A stretch of 64,000 nt of DNA from Callaeas wilsoni. Taxonomy: Eukaryota; Chordata; Aves; Passeriformes; Callaeidae. The notes under the pieces were generated by a model. The model did not search any database. It was not told the origin of the DNA and saw only the letters and a list, made by a program, of their open reading frames with translations. The translations under genes and the position numbers were made by a program. Location of the stretch: positions 1 through 64,000 of the forward strand of contig VWPU01005279.1 of NCBI GenBank assembly GCA_013398955.1, read 5' to 3'. How positions within the stretch are numbered: position 1 is the first letter of the stretch; each line of letters starts with the position of its first letter. Positions 47,337 through 59,400 of this stretch are shown here, piece after piece.

Positions 47337-48780
47337 GCCGTGGGGACAGCGGGGCACTCGGGAACCGATTGAATATTTAATTCCCAAGCCATGCTGAGTC
47401 AGCTCTGCTCTGTCTGGAGGATATTGCCACAAGGAGCTGAAGCAGGACATCCTGGTAATGTGCTGTGGTGATGTTTACAAGTGCTTCCATTACTCCTACG
47501 CTTCCCAGGTTGCTTTCAGACCAGTTTGACCAAATTCCCTGTGTCCATTGCTGGCAATGGATGCCAGACCAGAAAAATTGCTCTCTCCTGCAGAAGGGTG
47601 TGTGAATATTGGTTAGTTTGGGATGAGGAAGTTTTTGAAAGCTCCCCTAGAAAGGGCCCACCTGGCAGAGCCAAGCTCGCTCCAGAGTCTTTTCCAGGTG
47701 CCTCCTTACATAGGCTCAAACTGACCAAAACAGTTGTTTTACACAATTAAGGCAGAAATAATTCTCGAGCAACAGTAAGCTTTAAAGGTGAGTTGTAAAT
47801 GGCACTGGAAGAGAAAATAGTCCATGGAACTGTGCTCAGAGTTTCTTTGGAAGCAGCAGGGTCCTTATTTTGAATGGCTGTTTACATCGTTTGGATTTCC
47901 CCATTAAGCAAGAGAAGGAAATGGCATTTTTCAAGATTACTTCTTAAATAGCTTTCTGCTCACTGGTCAGTACCTGTGGCTGGTGTGAAAAGCCCAGCCA
48001 AGCACCCAAGGTCCCTGGGATTAGTTGCTTCTAGCAGTTTTAGTACTGTTAGGCTTTAAGGTGTCTCCATCTCCTGCTCTGACCAGGTGATAAAATGCAC
48101 TTTAACTTGTCCCTGTCTTGTTGGTGACACTTCCTGGTGACTGGTAGAGGCATCTGCCTTTTGAGTTTGGGATCCACACTGTCTTTCCATAGATGTGGTG
48201 TTTTGGAAAGCCTTTGCTCCCTCAATGAGAAAACACAAAGAGGACACTTATTCCATATAGCTCCTTTTGGCTCTTGTCTCCAAGCACTATGGGGAAAATT
48301 CTGGATGCTATGAGGTTTGCTGCTGCTGGAGTGACGAGGCTCTTGAACAGGGAGGCAGCAGTTGCTAGGGAAAAACGGGGTTTGGAAGAATGGTGGGATC
48401 CACGGAGGCAAAGGGACTTCTGTTTCTGTGGAGCATCAACTGGAGAATGTACTGGATGGATCTGTCTGTTTGGGGCTGCGCCTGCTGGGCGCTCCCTGCG
48501 CAGGGACGCTGCTGTGCAGTGTGTGCACACCTGGAGCGTGCAGCCTGTGCCTCTCCAGGGCTGGCTTCAGCCTGAGCTTTGGATTTGGGCGAATGTGTGG
48601 TCAGGGATGAGCCAGCTGGAGCTACCCCAACCTGTACCAGCACTGATCCCTTCTCCACGCTTGCCTGCTGAGTGGGGCCACGTGCCATGCCCACTCCCAA
48701 CCCCTGCGCTAGCTCAGGCTGTGGGATCTTGCTGTGGAATAAACAGATGATGTATCTGAAACAATTAAAACATTAAAATT
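47337..48780 (+). other. WDR59: WDR59 3'UTR (predicted)
   Basis: No poly(A) signal precedes the cluster at 48,738-48,777, so the untranslated region is predicted to run about 1.4 kb from the stop codon. No repeat or other gene is recognised within it; open frames here are short and without family resemblance. Confidence 0.6.
48738..48777 (+). terminator. WDR59: Poly(A) signal cluster of WDR59
   Basis: AATAAA at 48,738-48,743 is followed by ATTAAA at 48,764-48,769 and ATTAAA at 48,772-48,777. T-rich sequence (ATTTTTTTAAG) lies just after, as expected downstream of a cleavage site. Confidence 0.7.
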
Positions 48781-51700
48781 ATTTTTTTAAGTGCTGTTCT
48801 GATAGAATTTGATGTTGCTCTGATGGCTCTCCTTCTGTGGGGAGCCCCCAGCAGCTCTCCCTCCCAGTGGGTGGTGGGTGTTGCACCCGTGGCCCTCTCC
48901 CGGCGCCCCAAAGCAGGGGCTCGGTGGTAGCAGAGCCCCACAATAGCTGAGGGGCTGCTGGGTCCCCCAGCCCTGGCTGGGACCATGTGCTGGCAGCTGC
49001 CACCCCAGCCTGGGAACAGACTGGGAACTGCCCGCGGTTGTGAAGCTCCCCTTGGGAAAGCGAAGCCGGGCGGCGTCTGAGCTGCGGCAAGCCAAAGCCC
49101 ACATCCTGCAGTTTGGGGAGGCCCTGGGCAGCGTCTGCCCCCCAGGAACGCAGGCGGGTGCACCGGGGTGCTGCCCCAGGGCCAGGCTGCTCTTTGCCAG
49201 GAGCTGCAGGGAGGGGGCTCCCGCCCTCCGCCTTCCTACGGGACAGCCATTCAGCTTGGAAGTATTTTCATTTCCATGCTCGAGTGCTCCTGTAGCTTGG
49301 AAGGGAAAGGAGATTTGTTATTTAAAGGTGACGGACCGACAAATCGTGGTATTTAGTGTGTTATTACAGTCCATTACAGTCCATCTCCATAGTATGTGAA
49401 TGCCCCTGAGGCGGAGCATGGCCGGAACTTCAGAGGAAGACGGAAGAGCCCTTGCCCTGGCTGTTTGTGCAGCCCTGCACAGGTAGGTGGAATTCCTTCC
49501 CGGTCTCTCACACCCTGCAGCATGTCTGGTGGTTCCTTTGGGAGCAGCCCCACTCCATGCAGAAGTGACTATCGCAAGGAAACACGAATGGCTTATTCCT
49601 GCCTGCCTGGAGCCGGCTGAAGAGAGAAACGTTGTTGCCTTTGCTGTGCAGGGCAGCACTAAACGGTCAGGAATGGGGCATGGTGGTGCCCCACACCAGC
49701 CCCTTCTTCTGTGCTGCCCACCTCTGTCCGCCTGTCTCCGCACCCACCTGCTCTTCAGAATAACGTGGTAAAGTGCAAAAAGTCCCCCAGTGTGGCCAAA
49801 TCCCATTCTGAATTGCAGGTTTTACAGAACAGAGAGGAGGCAGGCACTGCTCAGGCAGTGAGTCTGGGCCAGAGCTTGCACCAGACCAGCTCGGGATGCT
49901 GCCATGGTCAAAGCAGTGAATTGGATAGAGCCTTCAGCTGATGCACAGTGCTCAGGAGCAGGGTCAGTCGTGCTGCAGGGCAGGGGATGATCCATCCATG
50001 GTTTCTGCTGGAGCCAGGAGCAAGGGGGCATTGGATTAAACCAGCTGCTGTGCATGAGGCGGGAGCGAGCTCTTTGCACACCGCGTGGGAAGGGTGTCAA
50101 ACCACTTCCCTCAGGGCATCACCGGTGCCACGGGTTTGCCAGGGCTCCAGGAGTGACTGGACACTGCGAAGGAGAGAAGCTCCATCCCAGGCCACCTCCA
50201 TCCAGAGAGCCCAGCCAGCAGCGCTCTGCAGAGATGGCCACGCACCCCACACCTGCTTTGGCACCCTTCCCAGGCCAGTGCAGAGGAGGATGCTGGGGGC
50301 AGAAGACCTTAGGTCCGACCCTGAACAGCTGCTTGCCAAAACTTGCTTCAGCTGCCTGGCAAGTGCATCCCAAGGGCTGTTACCTGTGTATCCATTAGCT
50401 TTCCCAAGGACAGGGCTGGAAGAGGGAGAGAGCTCCCACAACAACCCACGCTGTGCCCTCAAGGCCACTGTCAGCATTTTAAACCCTATTTGTTTTCCTT
50501 CTGAGGGTGTAACAACTGTGGTGTGTCTTCCCTATCCCCACTGAAGCTTTCCATGTGTGGAGAAGAAAGTTTAATCCCTGATGCTCGAGTTTGGCAGAGA
50601 AACAAGGAGCGTTTAGCAGGGAGGGAGGGAAAACCTTTCCCCTGGGATGCAATACCAAGCAGAGTTTGTATCGGCCTCCTCCTCCTTGGCGGCCACAGCT
50701 CCATTATCCCAGCATCAGCCCCTCCAGCGCTGCAGGGCCTGATCCTGCCCCAAGCCCAGCAGCACATTCCTGCTGTCTCCTGTGTGCCAGCCCCAGCGCC
50801 TGTCCGTCTGTCTCGCGGGGAAACCAGTTCAGGAACTGATGAGCCAAAGCCATTCGGCTGCTCTCATTTCAGCCAGGCTGATCAGCAACCGACTACATTC
50901 CCTGATCCTGCTTGTCCTGAGACTGGCATGGTGTAGGGACAGGGATGGGGACAGCAGCAAGGACAGGTCATTGGCACAACACTCTGCTGCCAGTTTGGTG
51001 CTGTTACGCTTATGTTTGCTGTACAGTTTGATCCCAGTACCGTCCCTCTCCCAGTGCCACCAGTGCTCGGTGCATTCCTGCTCTGCAGGTGACAGGGACC
51101 TCCCGCTGCCCCATTCTCACTGCAGAGCTGGGGATTGGCTCACCCACTGTGGGAACAGCCTTGTGCCTTGCACGGGGGCACAGAGCCGCACCGCAGTGCG
51201 CAGGAGGTAGCAAGGACAGATGAGGTGTCAGCTCACAAGAGCCTGGCTCATATCCCTCAGCCCTGGTGTGGCGCATTTGAGGACCACAGTTCTCCGTGTG
51301 CTTGGGAGAGGATGGCAGCAGGGACCCACAGGTCACCTGGCAGCTTTGTGGGCTGGCAAAGCCTGGACCCACCTCTGCCATGAGCTGTGATTACACAGGG
51401 TGGCCCTTGGCAGCATGTGGCCCCAAAACCCAAGGTAGGGCTGGGCTGCACAGGCAAGACAAGCCGGTGGGGACTGCGTGGTGGGGTCACAGCCAGGTGT
51501 CCCCTCCATCTCCCCCAGCACCCCACAAAGGCATAGTGGCCATTGCACCTGAGCATTCTTGGGGTCTGGATTGGGTGCAGTGGCCTCCACCTGAGAGCCC
51601 CAGCTCATTCAGATCTGCCTCTGCCTCTCACCTTGCCCTCATGTTCATCAAAAAATTCCCAATGTTCATCCAGAAGCCACCCTAATGCCCCAGAGCGTTC

Positions 51701-52640
51701 TGCCAGACTGAGCCCACCCACCACAATCAGGACCACCTTGGCCATTGAGGGTATTGCAGAACCGCCTTGGGACGGCGTCCCACTCCAGCACCTTCTTTGG
51801 GGTCTCCCGGTAACCTCTCAGGACTCCTCTGGCCCTCCCAACCTCCAAAGAATATTTTTGTCCTCTGCTCCGAAGACTTCTGCAAGGGACCCCCAATGCA
51901 CCCCAGGTGCCCTGCAACAGCCCCAGCCAGGATCATGCCCACCCTTAACCCTTCCGCTCCTATCAGGGTGCAGAATCAATCTGCCCACCCAAAAAAGGAC
52001 TTTTCCCCAGGCAGGTGGCAGGGCTATGCGGGAGCCGGGTGGGAGGGTGGAGCCGATGCCGACCGCCACAGCAGGTTTTGCATCCACCTTGATTAAAAGC
52101 CTCAGTGAATGCCTGGCCAGCGCCCCACAGCACCCCAAAGCCGGGGGGCTGAGGTTGTGTGATGACCCACCCTTACAGGTGGGGCGGGGGGCTCCCCATT
52201 CCTGGGATGGCAAACCCCACCTTAATCACTGGTTACAGCCCGGTGTGGCCGGCAACGCCAAAATTTGCTGGCATGCGGCCAGCCCCTGTGGTCAAGGGTG
52301 TCACCCCAAAGCAGCCCCCCCCACTTCAGAGGGAAAGCTTCCCAAAAAATGCATGGGAAACTCCTTTCTTGTCATTCTTTATTAATTATCTGGCTGTGAT
52401 TCTTCAGGGTGTTTGGGGCTGCCTCCTGCCCCCCTGGCTAATTGCAAATTTAATTAAATACTGAAATACCTCGTCAAACAGCTGGGAAGGGGATGTGGTG
52501 CTTGGCAGCAAGTGACACTGGGGCGTGTTGGCCTCTGGGTGACCCCAGGAAGGACCCTGCTCTCCCAGGGTGCTCTGAGCCAAGACTGGGGTTCCCCTTG
52601 CCTTGGCCACCGAGGACCTTGGAGGGGAGTTGATATCTTG
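48781..52640. other. GC-rich intergenic region between WDR59 and FA2H
   Basis: Composition becomes GC-rich and C-tract-rich. Long open frames occur (for example 51,543-52,385 sense and 49,948-50,544 sense), but they resemble no family, lack exon-like borders and are explained by low stop density in GC-rich DNA. No RNA gene or clear transposon was recognised. The AT-rich block at 52,340-52,490 is the only standout. Confidence 0.7.
52340..52490. promoter_or_regulatory. AT-rich candidate regulatory element upstream of FA2H
   Basis: An AT-rich island in GC-rich DNA, about 700-860 bases upstream of the FA2H start. It contains TTATTAATTATC, CTAATTGCAAATTTAATTAA and CAGCTG-type sequence, a dense set of homeodomain (TAATTA) and E-box motifs. 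Function is inferred from composition and motif density only. Confidence 0.35.
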
Positions 52641-52654
52641 GGAAGGGTGATGCC

Positions 52655-52825
52655 CCCAGGGGTGCCCTATACCCCCCAGTTACCACCCCGGGATGCCCCC
52701 ACAGCCTCATCCCTGTCCCAGGGATGCCCATACTCCAGTTCCACCCCAGGGTACCCCAGTGCCACCCCATAACCCGTCCAAGGTTGCCCAGACCCCCTAT
52801 TCCCCCTCCCTGAGTGTACCCACGG
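52655..52825. repeat. Decayed C-rich minisatellite, about 30-bp period
   Basis: TGCCC or TACCC cores recur at 52,663, 52,694, 52,725, 52,752, 52,785 and 52,817 (spacings 31, 31, 27, 33, 32), each embedded in C-rich text such as GGGATGCCC and GGGTACCCC. Units are diverged. The repeat lies immediately upstream of the FA2H promoter. Confidence 0.6.
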
Positions 52826-52939
52826 GCCCCTGGGGGACACACGCCCCTCCCCAGGAGACGCCTCATTTCCCCATTCACCCTGTGGGTGCCCTATGCCCCC
52901 TTCCCCCGTTCTGCCTCTCCATGGGTGCCTCATTCGCAC

Positions 52940-53201
52940 GTTCCCGGATCACGGGTACCTGCGGTGGGGCGGAGCCTCCCCACCCCAACCGTGCCCCACC
53001 CGTCCATGGCTGCCCAGTGGGCTGCGGCGGGGCGTGGTCCGGGGCGTGTCCTGGCTGCATATGCATGTATGCAGATGAGCAGGTGCGGGCAGAGCGCGGC
53101 GGCGGGACGGGACGGGACGGGACTGGACTTGGACGGGGACCGGGACGGGGACCGGGACCGGGACAGGAACAGGGACAGGGACGGGGGCCGGCGGCGGGGC
53201 C
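52940..53201 (+). promoter_or_regulatory. FA2H: CpG-island promoter and 5'UTR of FA2H
   Basis: GC-rich sequence with a GC box GGGGCGGAGC at 52,966-52,975 and two KLF/Sp-type boxes, GGGGCGTGG at 53,029-53,037 and GGGGCGTGTCC at 53,041-53,051. No TATA box is visible. ATGs at 53,061, 53,065 and 53,069 would be upstream start codons if transcription starts before them. The transcription start is not determinable from sequence. Confidence 0.65.
53104..53188 (+). repeat. GGGACC/GGGACG G-rich repeat before the FA2H start
   Basis: An imperfect run of 5-6 base units (GGGAC, GGGACC, GGGACA) fills the 100 bases before the start codon. Many closely spaced G-triplets make G-quadruplex formation plausible on the sense strand, and in RNA if it is transcribed. 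Confidence 0.88.
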
Positions 53202-53468
53202 ATGGCCACGGCGGGGCCGCGGTCCTTCAGCGCCGCCGAGGTGCGGGCGCGCTGCGCGCAGGGTGCCTGCCTGGTCTCCTGCCACCGCCGCCTCTACGAC
53301 CTGAGCGGCTTCGTGCGGCTGCACCCGGGCGGGGAGCAGCTGCTGCGCCGCCGGGCCGGCACCGACGTGAGCGCGGCGCTGGACGGGCCGCCCCACCGGC
53401 ACTCGGCGAACGCCCGCCGCTGGCTGGAGCAGTACTACGTGGGGGAGATAGAACCCGGCGACGAGCAG
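53202..53468 (+). CDS. FA2H: FA2H coding exon 1 (cytochrome b5 domain)
   Basis: Encodes residues 1-89 in phase 0. Landmarks are [20 protein letters not shown] and [20 protein letters not shown], which is nearly identical to human. Donor CAG|GTACCC. It lies within the CpG island and opens a 5.9-kb intron. Confidence 0.97.
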
Positions 53469-56400
53469 GTACCCCCGCGGGGCCGAACCGGGACCGGGGT
53501 GGGCACGGGCTATAGGGGGACCCGGGGACGGCATATACAGTCTCTGTGCGGTGCCCCAGGTGCCGGGTCCAGAGTGAACAAGGGCTATGGGGTGCCTCAG
53601 GTCCCGGAATTGGCAGATGCAGAGGCTATGGGGTGCCCCAGGTGCTAATCTGGGATGTGCAGGTTCTGTACAGGGTGTCCCAGGTCCTGATGCAGGGTGT
53701 ACAGGGTCTCTCTGAGGCACCCCAGGTCCCAGGGCCGGCATGTACAGCGTTTCTATAGGGCGCCCCATGTCCTGGGTCTGGGATGTACAGAGATTGTAGT
53801 GTGCCCTAGGTCCTAGGTCGAGTTTTGATAGCGTGCTCCAGGTCCGTGCTCTCTGGAATTTGAGCAGTGCAGGGTTTATAGAGCATCTCAAGTTCAGAGT
53901 GCATGGAGTCTAAGCTGTGCAGGGTCTGTAGGGCCCCCTGGATCCAAAGTGTGCAGGATCTGAGTCATACAGGGTCTGTAGTGCACTCCAGGTCCAGGCA
54001 TCTCAGTGTCCAAGCTGTTCAGGACACACAGAGGCTGGATAGGCTTTGGGGTGTACATGGCAGGAAGTTTCTGGGGTGCATGTAGCATATAAGGTGTTTA
54101 GTTGACCCAGATCTCAGTCTGAGGTGTATGGGACATGGTGTGTGTTGGGTCTGAGCAGGACAGGACCCATAGGATCAGGCTCTGTAGGGTCTGGGATTTA
54201 CAGGGCATGAGGGGTGAAGGGGACAGAGGGTGTTTGAGGCTCCTGGGATCTTGCATGGCTGGTGCCTGAGGTGTGCAGGGTGCCAAGCTCCCAGGAATTC
54301 TGTGGGGCCTGAGGTGCAGGAGACCCTGAGGCCCATAGGGTGCCAAGTGCACAGAGCCTGGTACCTACAGGGTCCCACTCCACAGCCACATCCCACCCTG
54401 GCCATGCTAGGAAGCAGGGCTGATAGGTGGATCTGGGGTGTCAATGTGGCATGGAGGTGTTGGGGTCTTTGGAGGGTTGCAGGAGATGGAGCTCAGTATC
54501 AGTTTCGGCAGGACTGTATTGCACAGGGTGGGCAATGGGACAGGACACCCTTCCTGGCACTGTCAGCACTCAACCAGGGACCAAAGTGCAGGGCGCTGGG
54601 GTTTTCCAGTGGTGAGCAGCCACTGCTGGGGAGGGGAGCCCAGCCATCTCCCTGACTGCCTGGTGTGGGGCATGCGTGTCCATGACAGAGCTCTGTCCCC
54701 ACTGTGCCAGCCCCGTGCTGTCCAGGCAGAAGGGAAAGTTCCCTGGGGAAGTTCTGCTACCTCTGGGTGGCACTGGGCACTCCTACCCAATTACGAACCC
54801 TCACCAGCACGCCGTGGGCAGGATGCTGAGCAGCGAGGCCAGCCCAGCCCCTTTCACCCGCGCAGCAGTGGCATTCCCCTCTAGACATCCCGGCGAGGTC
54901 GGTGACCGGCCGGTCCCTCTGGCTGGTTGTTTGCTTTCACTGGGTGTCCTCCCCAGGGCGCAGCCTCGGCCCCAGCACCACAGACAGGGCTTTGTTTCAG
55001 CCTCGGTGCAATGCCTGCATTTTCCTCGGATGGATCCCGGCGATGGCACCTCCTCTGTTGGGACACTCGCTGAGCCGCCGCCTCCTTGCAGGCGTGACGA
55101 GCCCAACGGGTTGGGGCGAAGGAAGGTACCGGACAAACGGGTTCTCGCGCCGCAGCCCGCGCCGAGGGGAGCTGCCACCATCCCAATGCAAATACATGGC
55201 GTGATAACGCCAGGGCGCAGGGAGATCAGACACTGCCTGGTGCCAGATAAACCATCCCAGGCTGTAACACGGAGGGGAGGGATTAGAGCTGCCTGCTGCG
55301 TGGTGAGCCCGTGTCCAGCATGCACTGATGTGTGAGCTTCTCTGCCCTACTCCCCACCCCCCAAAAATCCTCTCTGGGGAGAGGTGATGGCCTTTGTGGT
55401 GCTTGGGTTCATGCTTTGGCTGCTTTGGGGCAGGTGTAGCCCAAACAGCTCTTCAAAGGACGTGTTACATTGCCCAGCCTGGTCCCAGATCCCCATGGCT
55501 TTGCCAGCACCTCTCCTTGCCCGTTGGATGCAGTCCCAGGGCTGCATCATCCCTGTACTGAGGGATGCAGAATGCTGTGGTCCCACAGGCGTCCAGCATC
55601 CTGCCCCGCTTCCCCCAGGGACTTCCAGGATTTTGGAAAGGGGGAAAAATGTGTTAATGCAGGAGAGATAAAGAAGATAAGATCCAGCCTTCATCCCACT
55701 GGCCTCTCCATGCCCCTTCCTGTGGCTCTCTCCTTCGGCCACAGGTCCCTTTTCTGCATCACCCAAATCCATTTGGCTAAGGACAAATTAATCCCCAAAC
55801 ATTTTATCTATGCAAGCAGGACATATAGGGGAGATCAAAGCGAGTATAATATATTACCAATAATTACCTAAACTAGACAGTGGATTTTAACAGTCTCGCT
55901 AGAAGGGAACTGGATCATCTAATTACCCCTCCGGTTTAAGCAATGAGAGACTTTCATCACAGCCTCTTTGCATGACATGGCTGTGAGTCACAGTAAATCC
56001 TCCATTCTTCTCAGGTTTAGTGTCCTTCTCTTCCTCTTGCCTGTATTGCTGCACGTCAGGCTCACCCTGGCTTTGCATCCCAGCCTGAGCATGCTTGGAC
56101 GTAGGCGGGACACCTGGGGCGCCTCTTTGAGGGTGATGTAACAAGAAGTGGCTTTTTATATTGCTACTATGATTAGGAGGAGTTAAGTTCACCTCCTTTT
56201 AATAGTCCTGCTGCACCCAGTGTTTAATGGGCTAAGGCACAGCCTCATGGGGCTCTGCCAGCTGCTGCCCACAGGCCACGATGCTGGTGGGATGGTGGTG
56301 CTGGGAGGGTGCCCCCACAAGCAAGGGCCTTGCTTGGGCTCTCTGCACCTCCTGGGGTGTCCTCATGCTACGTGCCTGTACCTGCACTGCCAGTAGAGCC

Positions 56401-59400
56401 TGTCCCGTGTGGACACCAGCAAAATGAGCCTCTGAGGAGCTCACTGAGGGTGCTGGGGGCCCTGGAACAATGCAGAGGTATGGCAGGGCTCCTCTGGGAT
56501 TTAACTCACTGGGAAAATGGGTGGAAAATACACCTGGGTCCAGGCTTTTGGCAGAGCAGCTGTCTGCAGGCAGCATCTCCCTGCCTGGACCAGGGGGAGG
56601 TTTCCAGCTTCTCTGCCTGTGTCCCAGGAACACTGAACCCTGTGCTGGACCACCTCTTCTGTCTGTATCTGCTCATATCACGGCTGGATTTTGTTCTTTG
56701 AATGTCTCAAGCCCCGATGCAGGACAGCACTGGGGTGGCACAGCCAGTGCTCCCCAGCTGGTGCAGGACCAGTGCTGAGCTCCCCGTCTGACCCACGCAA
56801 GGCAGCCGGATGCTGGCAGGTGGATGCTGGGTCACCCAGTCACCGGATCATGCCGTGCCCTGCGTGTTTGGCCCCGTTGTCTACCAACAGGAGAGCCGGG
56901 ACTGCCGCTCACTTACAGCTGCAGCGCCTCGTAGGCGTTAACTTTCCCTTCCTTACATCAGGCCCCTTGTTCATCTTCCCTAGCAGGACCTGTTTGCCTG
57001 GGGACAGCTCAGATGCATCTTCACCACCCACAGGTGACAGCAGAGCCCAGCTCAGCACAGCCCTTCAGCCTCCTTCCGACCCACCTCCTATTTAGAGGAG
57101 AATGGGCAGAAGCCTCAGCACTGGTCCGGGTCCCGCGGGGCTTGATCCCAGCAGGGCCCCTGCGTGCCTGGGGCAGGCAGGAACAGGCCACCCTCTGGGG
57201 AGCCAGTCGGGACATGCCAGCGTGGTTTGCATCCTGGTTGCGACACAGCTCACGGTCCTTTCAGTGCCAGACCCAGGGTGAGCAAGAGAAGAGCCTTCCT
57301 CCTGCTCCCCAGCTGAGGAAGAGGAGGAATAGGAGATGATTCAGGTGCTTAGAGGGAGCTGCCATAGAACACAGGGCAATGGCATCTCACTGATGTCACC
57401 CAGCCCAGTTGCTAGTGGTGAGGTGGGATGTGAGCCCCCCAATCCATCTCCCTGACCTGGGAGGACCGGGAAGCCTCCAGCCGTGACATGGTGCTCAGGC
57501 ATCCATGGGCAGGGGAACTGGAGGTGTGTGAACATATCGGAAAAGGGAGGAGAGGTGCTGGGCGTTGCATCAGCCCAGCTTTCTTAAGCATCCTTCCTGC
57601 TGCTGGCTAGGTTGTGATGCAAGCGTGAAGGTGGAGAGCACCAGCCCATTTCTCAGGGCATGGATAAGCCGTTTCACTCTCTTAAAGCCAAATTTTCTTC
57701 CAAAGCACCTGCAGGGCAGAGGTAAAACCATAACTTCACCATGCTTTGCTGGATTTTAAGGCATCCTACCTGCCCTAGGGTTTTGGAATGTCTGGCTGAA
57801 GGACAGAGTGTACAGTGTGGAAAATAGCAGTGGGAATCCTCACAGAGAGGTGTGGTAGTACATGACATCAGCTCATATTGGTGCTCTGCCTGCAGTAAAA
57901 TTAATGCCAGTGGGATTCCAGCCTGGAAATACTGTTTGGAAAGATCCACTGTCCTTCCCTGCCCGCTGCCCCAGGCAAGGGCCTGCCTCAGAGCTCGGTA
58001 ATGCAGTTCCTGTACCAGCAGAATGAGGCTTGAAATCCGGCTAGCCCAGGAAATGGGGTGGGAACACAGCTTGCAAAGAGTGCCTGCTGTTGGCAAACAG
58101 TGCCCAAGCCCTGCCTCAGTGTCCTCAACAAGGCACAGAGTAAAGTCCTGATGTCCTGGCAAGGTTCTCCTGCATCCCAGGCCCTCCTGCAGCTACCAGG
58201 GCAATATTCCCATCAGTAGGGTGGCAGTGCATCCCTCTCGGAGCAGTGGGGAGAGCATCCATTGAGGAGTTGGGAGAAAACCCTTCCTCTCTGGAAGTGG
58301 CACAGCTGGAAGCCCGGTCGGGCACAGCTGAGCTCCGGCTGCCGGGCTACGCCGTACCCTGCTCCAGGTTAATGGGTAACTAAAGGTGACAAAGCGGGAG
58401 AAAAGGCATGTTTGGCACGTCCTGCCCGGGGAGCCGGCGCTGCTGCCGGGGGGCATGGCTGGATTGGGGTTTGCATGGGCACGCTGCAACCTCCCCAAGC
58501 CCCCCACCAGTGGCACGGCTGGCGCCGGAGCTGGCACAGCTACGGGAAGGAGGCTGGTGCTGGCAGCTGGCAATGTGTTTGCTTCCAAGCATCAGACAAG
58601 GCAGGTTTCTCCTGTTTCTCAGCCCGCCCTGATAGTGGGACTGCAGCTGGGTCTTCATCCTGCCATCACTGCACCACTGCATTCCGTGTGCCTCAATGTG
58701 CTCTCCTGAGCCACAACCAAACGCCACTCCCCAAATTCCATAGCCCATGGCAAAGGCACCCAGCCCAGTGTCACCCTGTGAAGGACACTTTGCCTTTTTC
58801 CCTGGATGAGGTCCCTCCTTCTGTGTTTTTCCTTGTTCCCACAGCCAGGGTGGTGGCACTAGCTGTGCCACACTCCCCAGGTGTGCCAGCCCAGCTTTCT
58901 CAGGGACCAAAAAGCCAAGCTGGGCTTTTGTTGGAGATCAGTGGGGTGGGAGGAGGGAGCACTAACCCAGCAATGCCCCTTGCTTTACTGGCAGTAGCAA
59001 GGTGACCTCTGCTATGGCACTGCCTGTTTGCAGGGAGAATTGCTGGCCCAGGGCCCAGAGTTTCTGCACTGCCACCCTGAAGCACCTGCGCTGTCCTGGC
59101 AGCAGGCAGGGTGTTCCGAACACTGGGCTCGCCAGGAGGTTTCCAAAGAGCCCCGAGCCCACGATGCTCGGTACATAGTCCGAAAGGCAGGGCAGGTTAC
59201 TGACAGCTGCTTCCCTCAGGAACCTGCTCTGCAGGAACTGACTGACTTAAATTCACCAGAATTTTCCCCATATTTATTTAGTAGGCCAGAGCTCACTCTG
59301 AGTGAGCACCCTGAGTGCTACAGCCATCACCATCCCCAGCTGAATCTGCCACTAATGCTTCACCACAGGATTTTCCTTCTCTTTTCAGAGCCTTTCTGAG

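Larger units (their letters stand above)
53469..59388 (+). other. FA2H intron 1 (5.9 kb)
   Basis: Begins with a decayed minisatellite (53,545 to about 54,400), then GC-rich unique sequence. It carries an AT-rich, motif-dense block at 55,765-56,010 that looks like a candidate enhancer. No recognisable transposon or additional coding exon was found. Open frames such as 54,676-55,335 are attributed to GC-rich composition. Confidence 0.8.

Noticed and set aside
51543..52385. 280-codon open frame upstream of FA2H
   Set aside because: Pro/Ser-rich with no recognisable domain, in GC-rich DNA where stop codons are rare; overlapping long frames exist on the other strand and in other frames.
52814..53515. 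233-codon sense frame overlapping FA2H exon 1
   Set aside because: Its Arg/Asp-rich middle is a translation of the GGGACC hexamer run and the rest is FA2H exon 1 in the wrong frame; kept only as a possible upstream frame.
52875..53891. 338-codon antisense open frame across FA2H exon 1
   Set aside because: It is the antisense shadow of exon 1 plus the downstream minisatellite; its repeated Pro-rich peptide pattern comes from the tandem units.
54676..55335. 219-codon frame in FA2H intron 1
   Set aside because: GC-rich composition, overlapping equally long antisense frames, no domain, and not a known FA2H exon.
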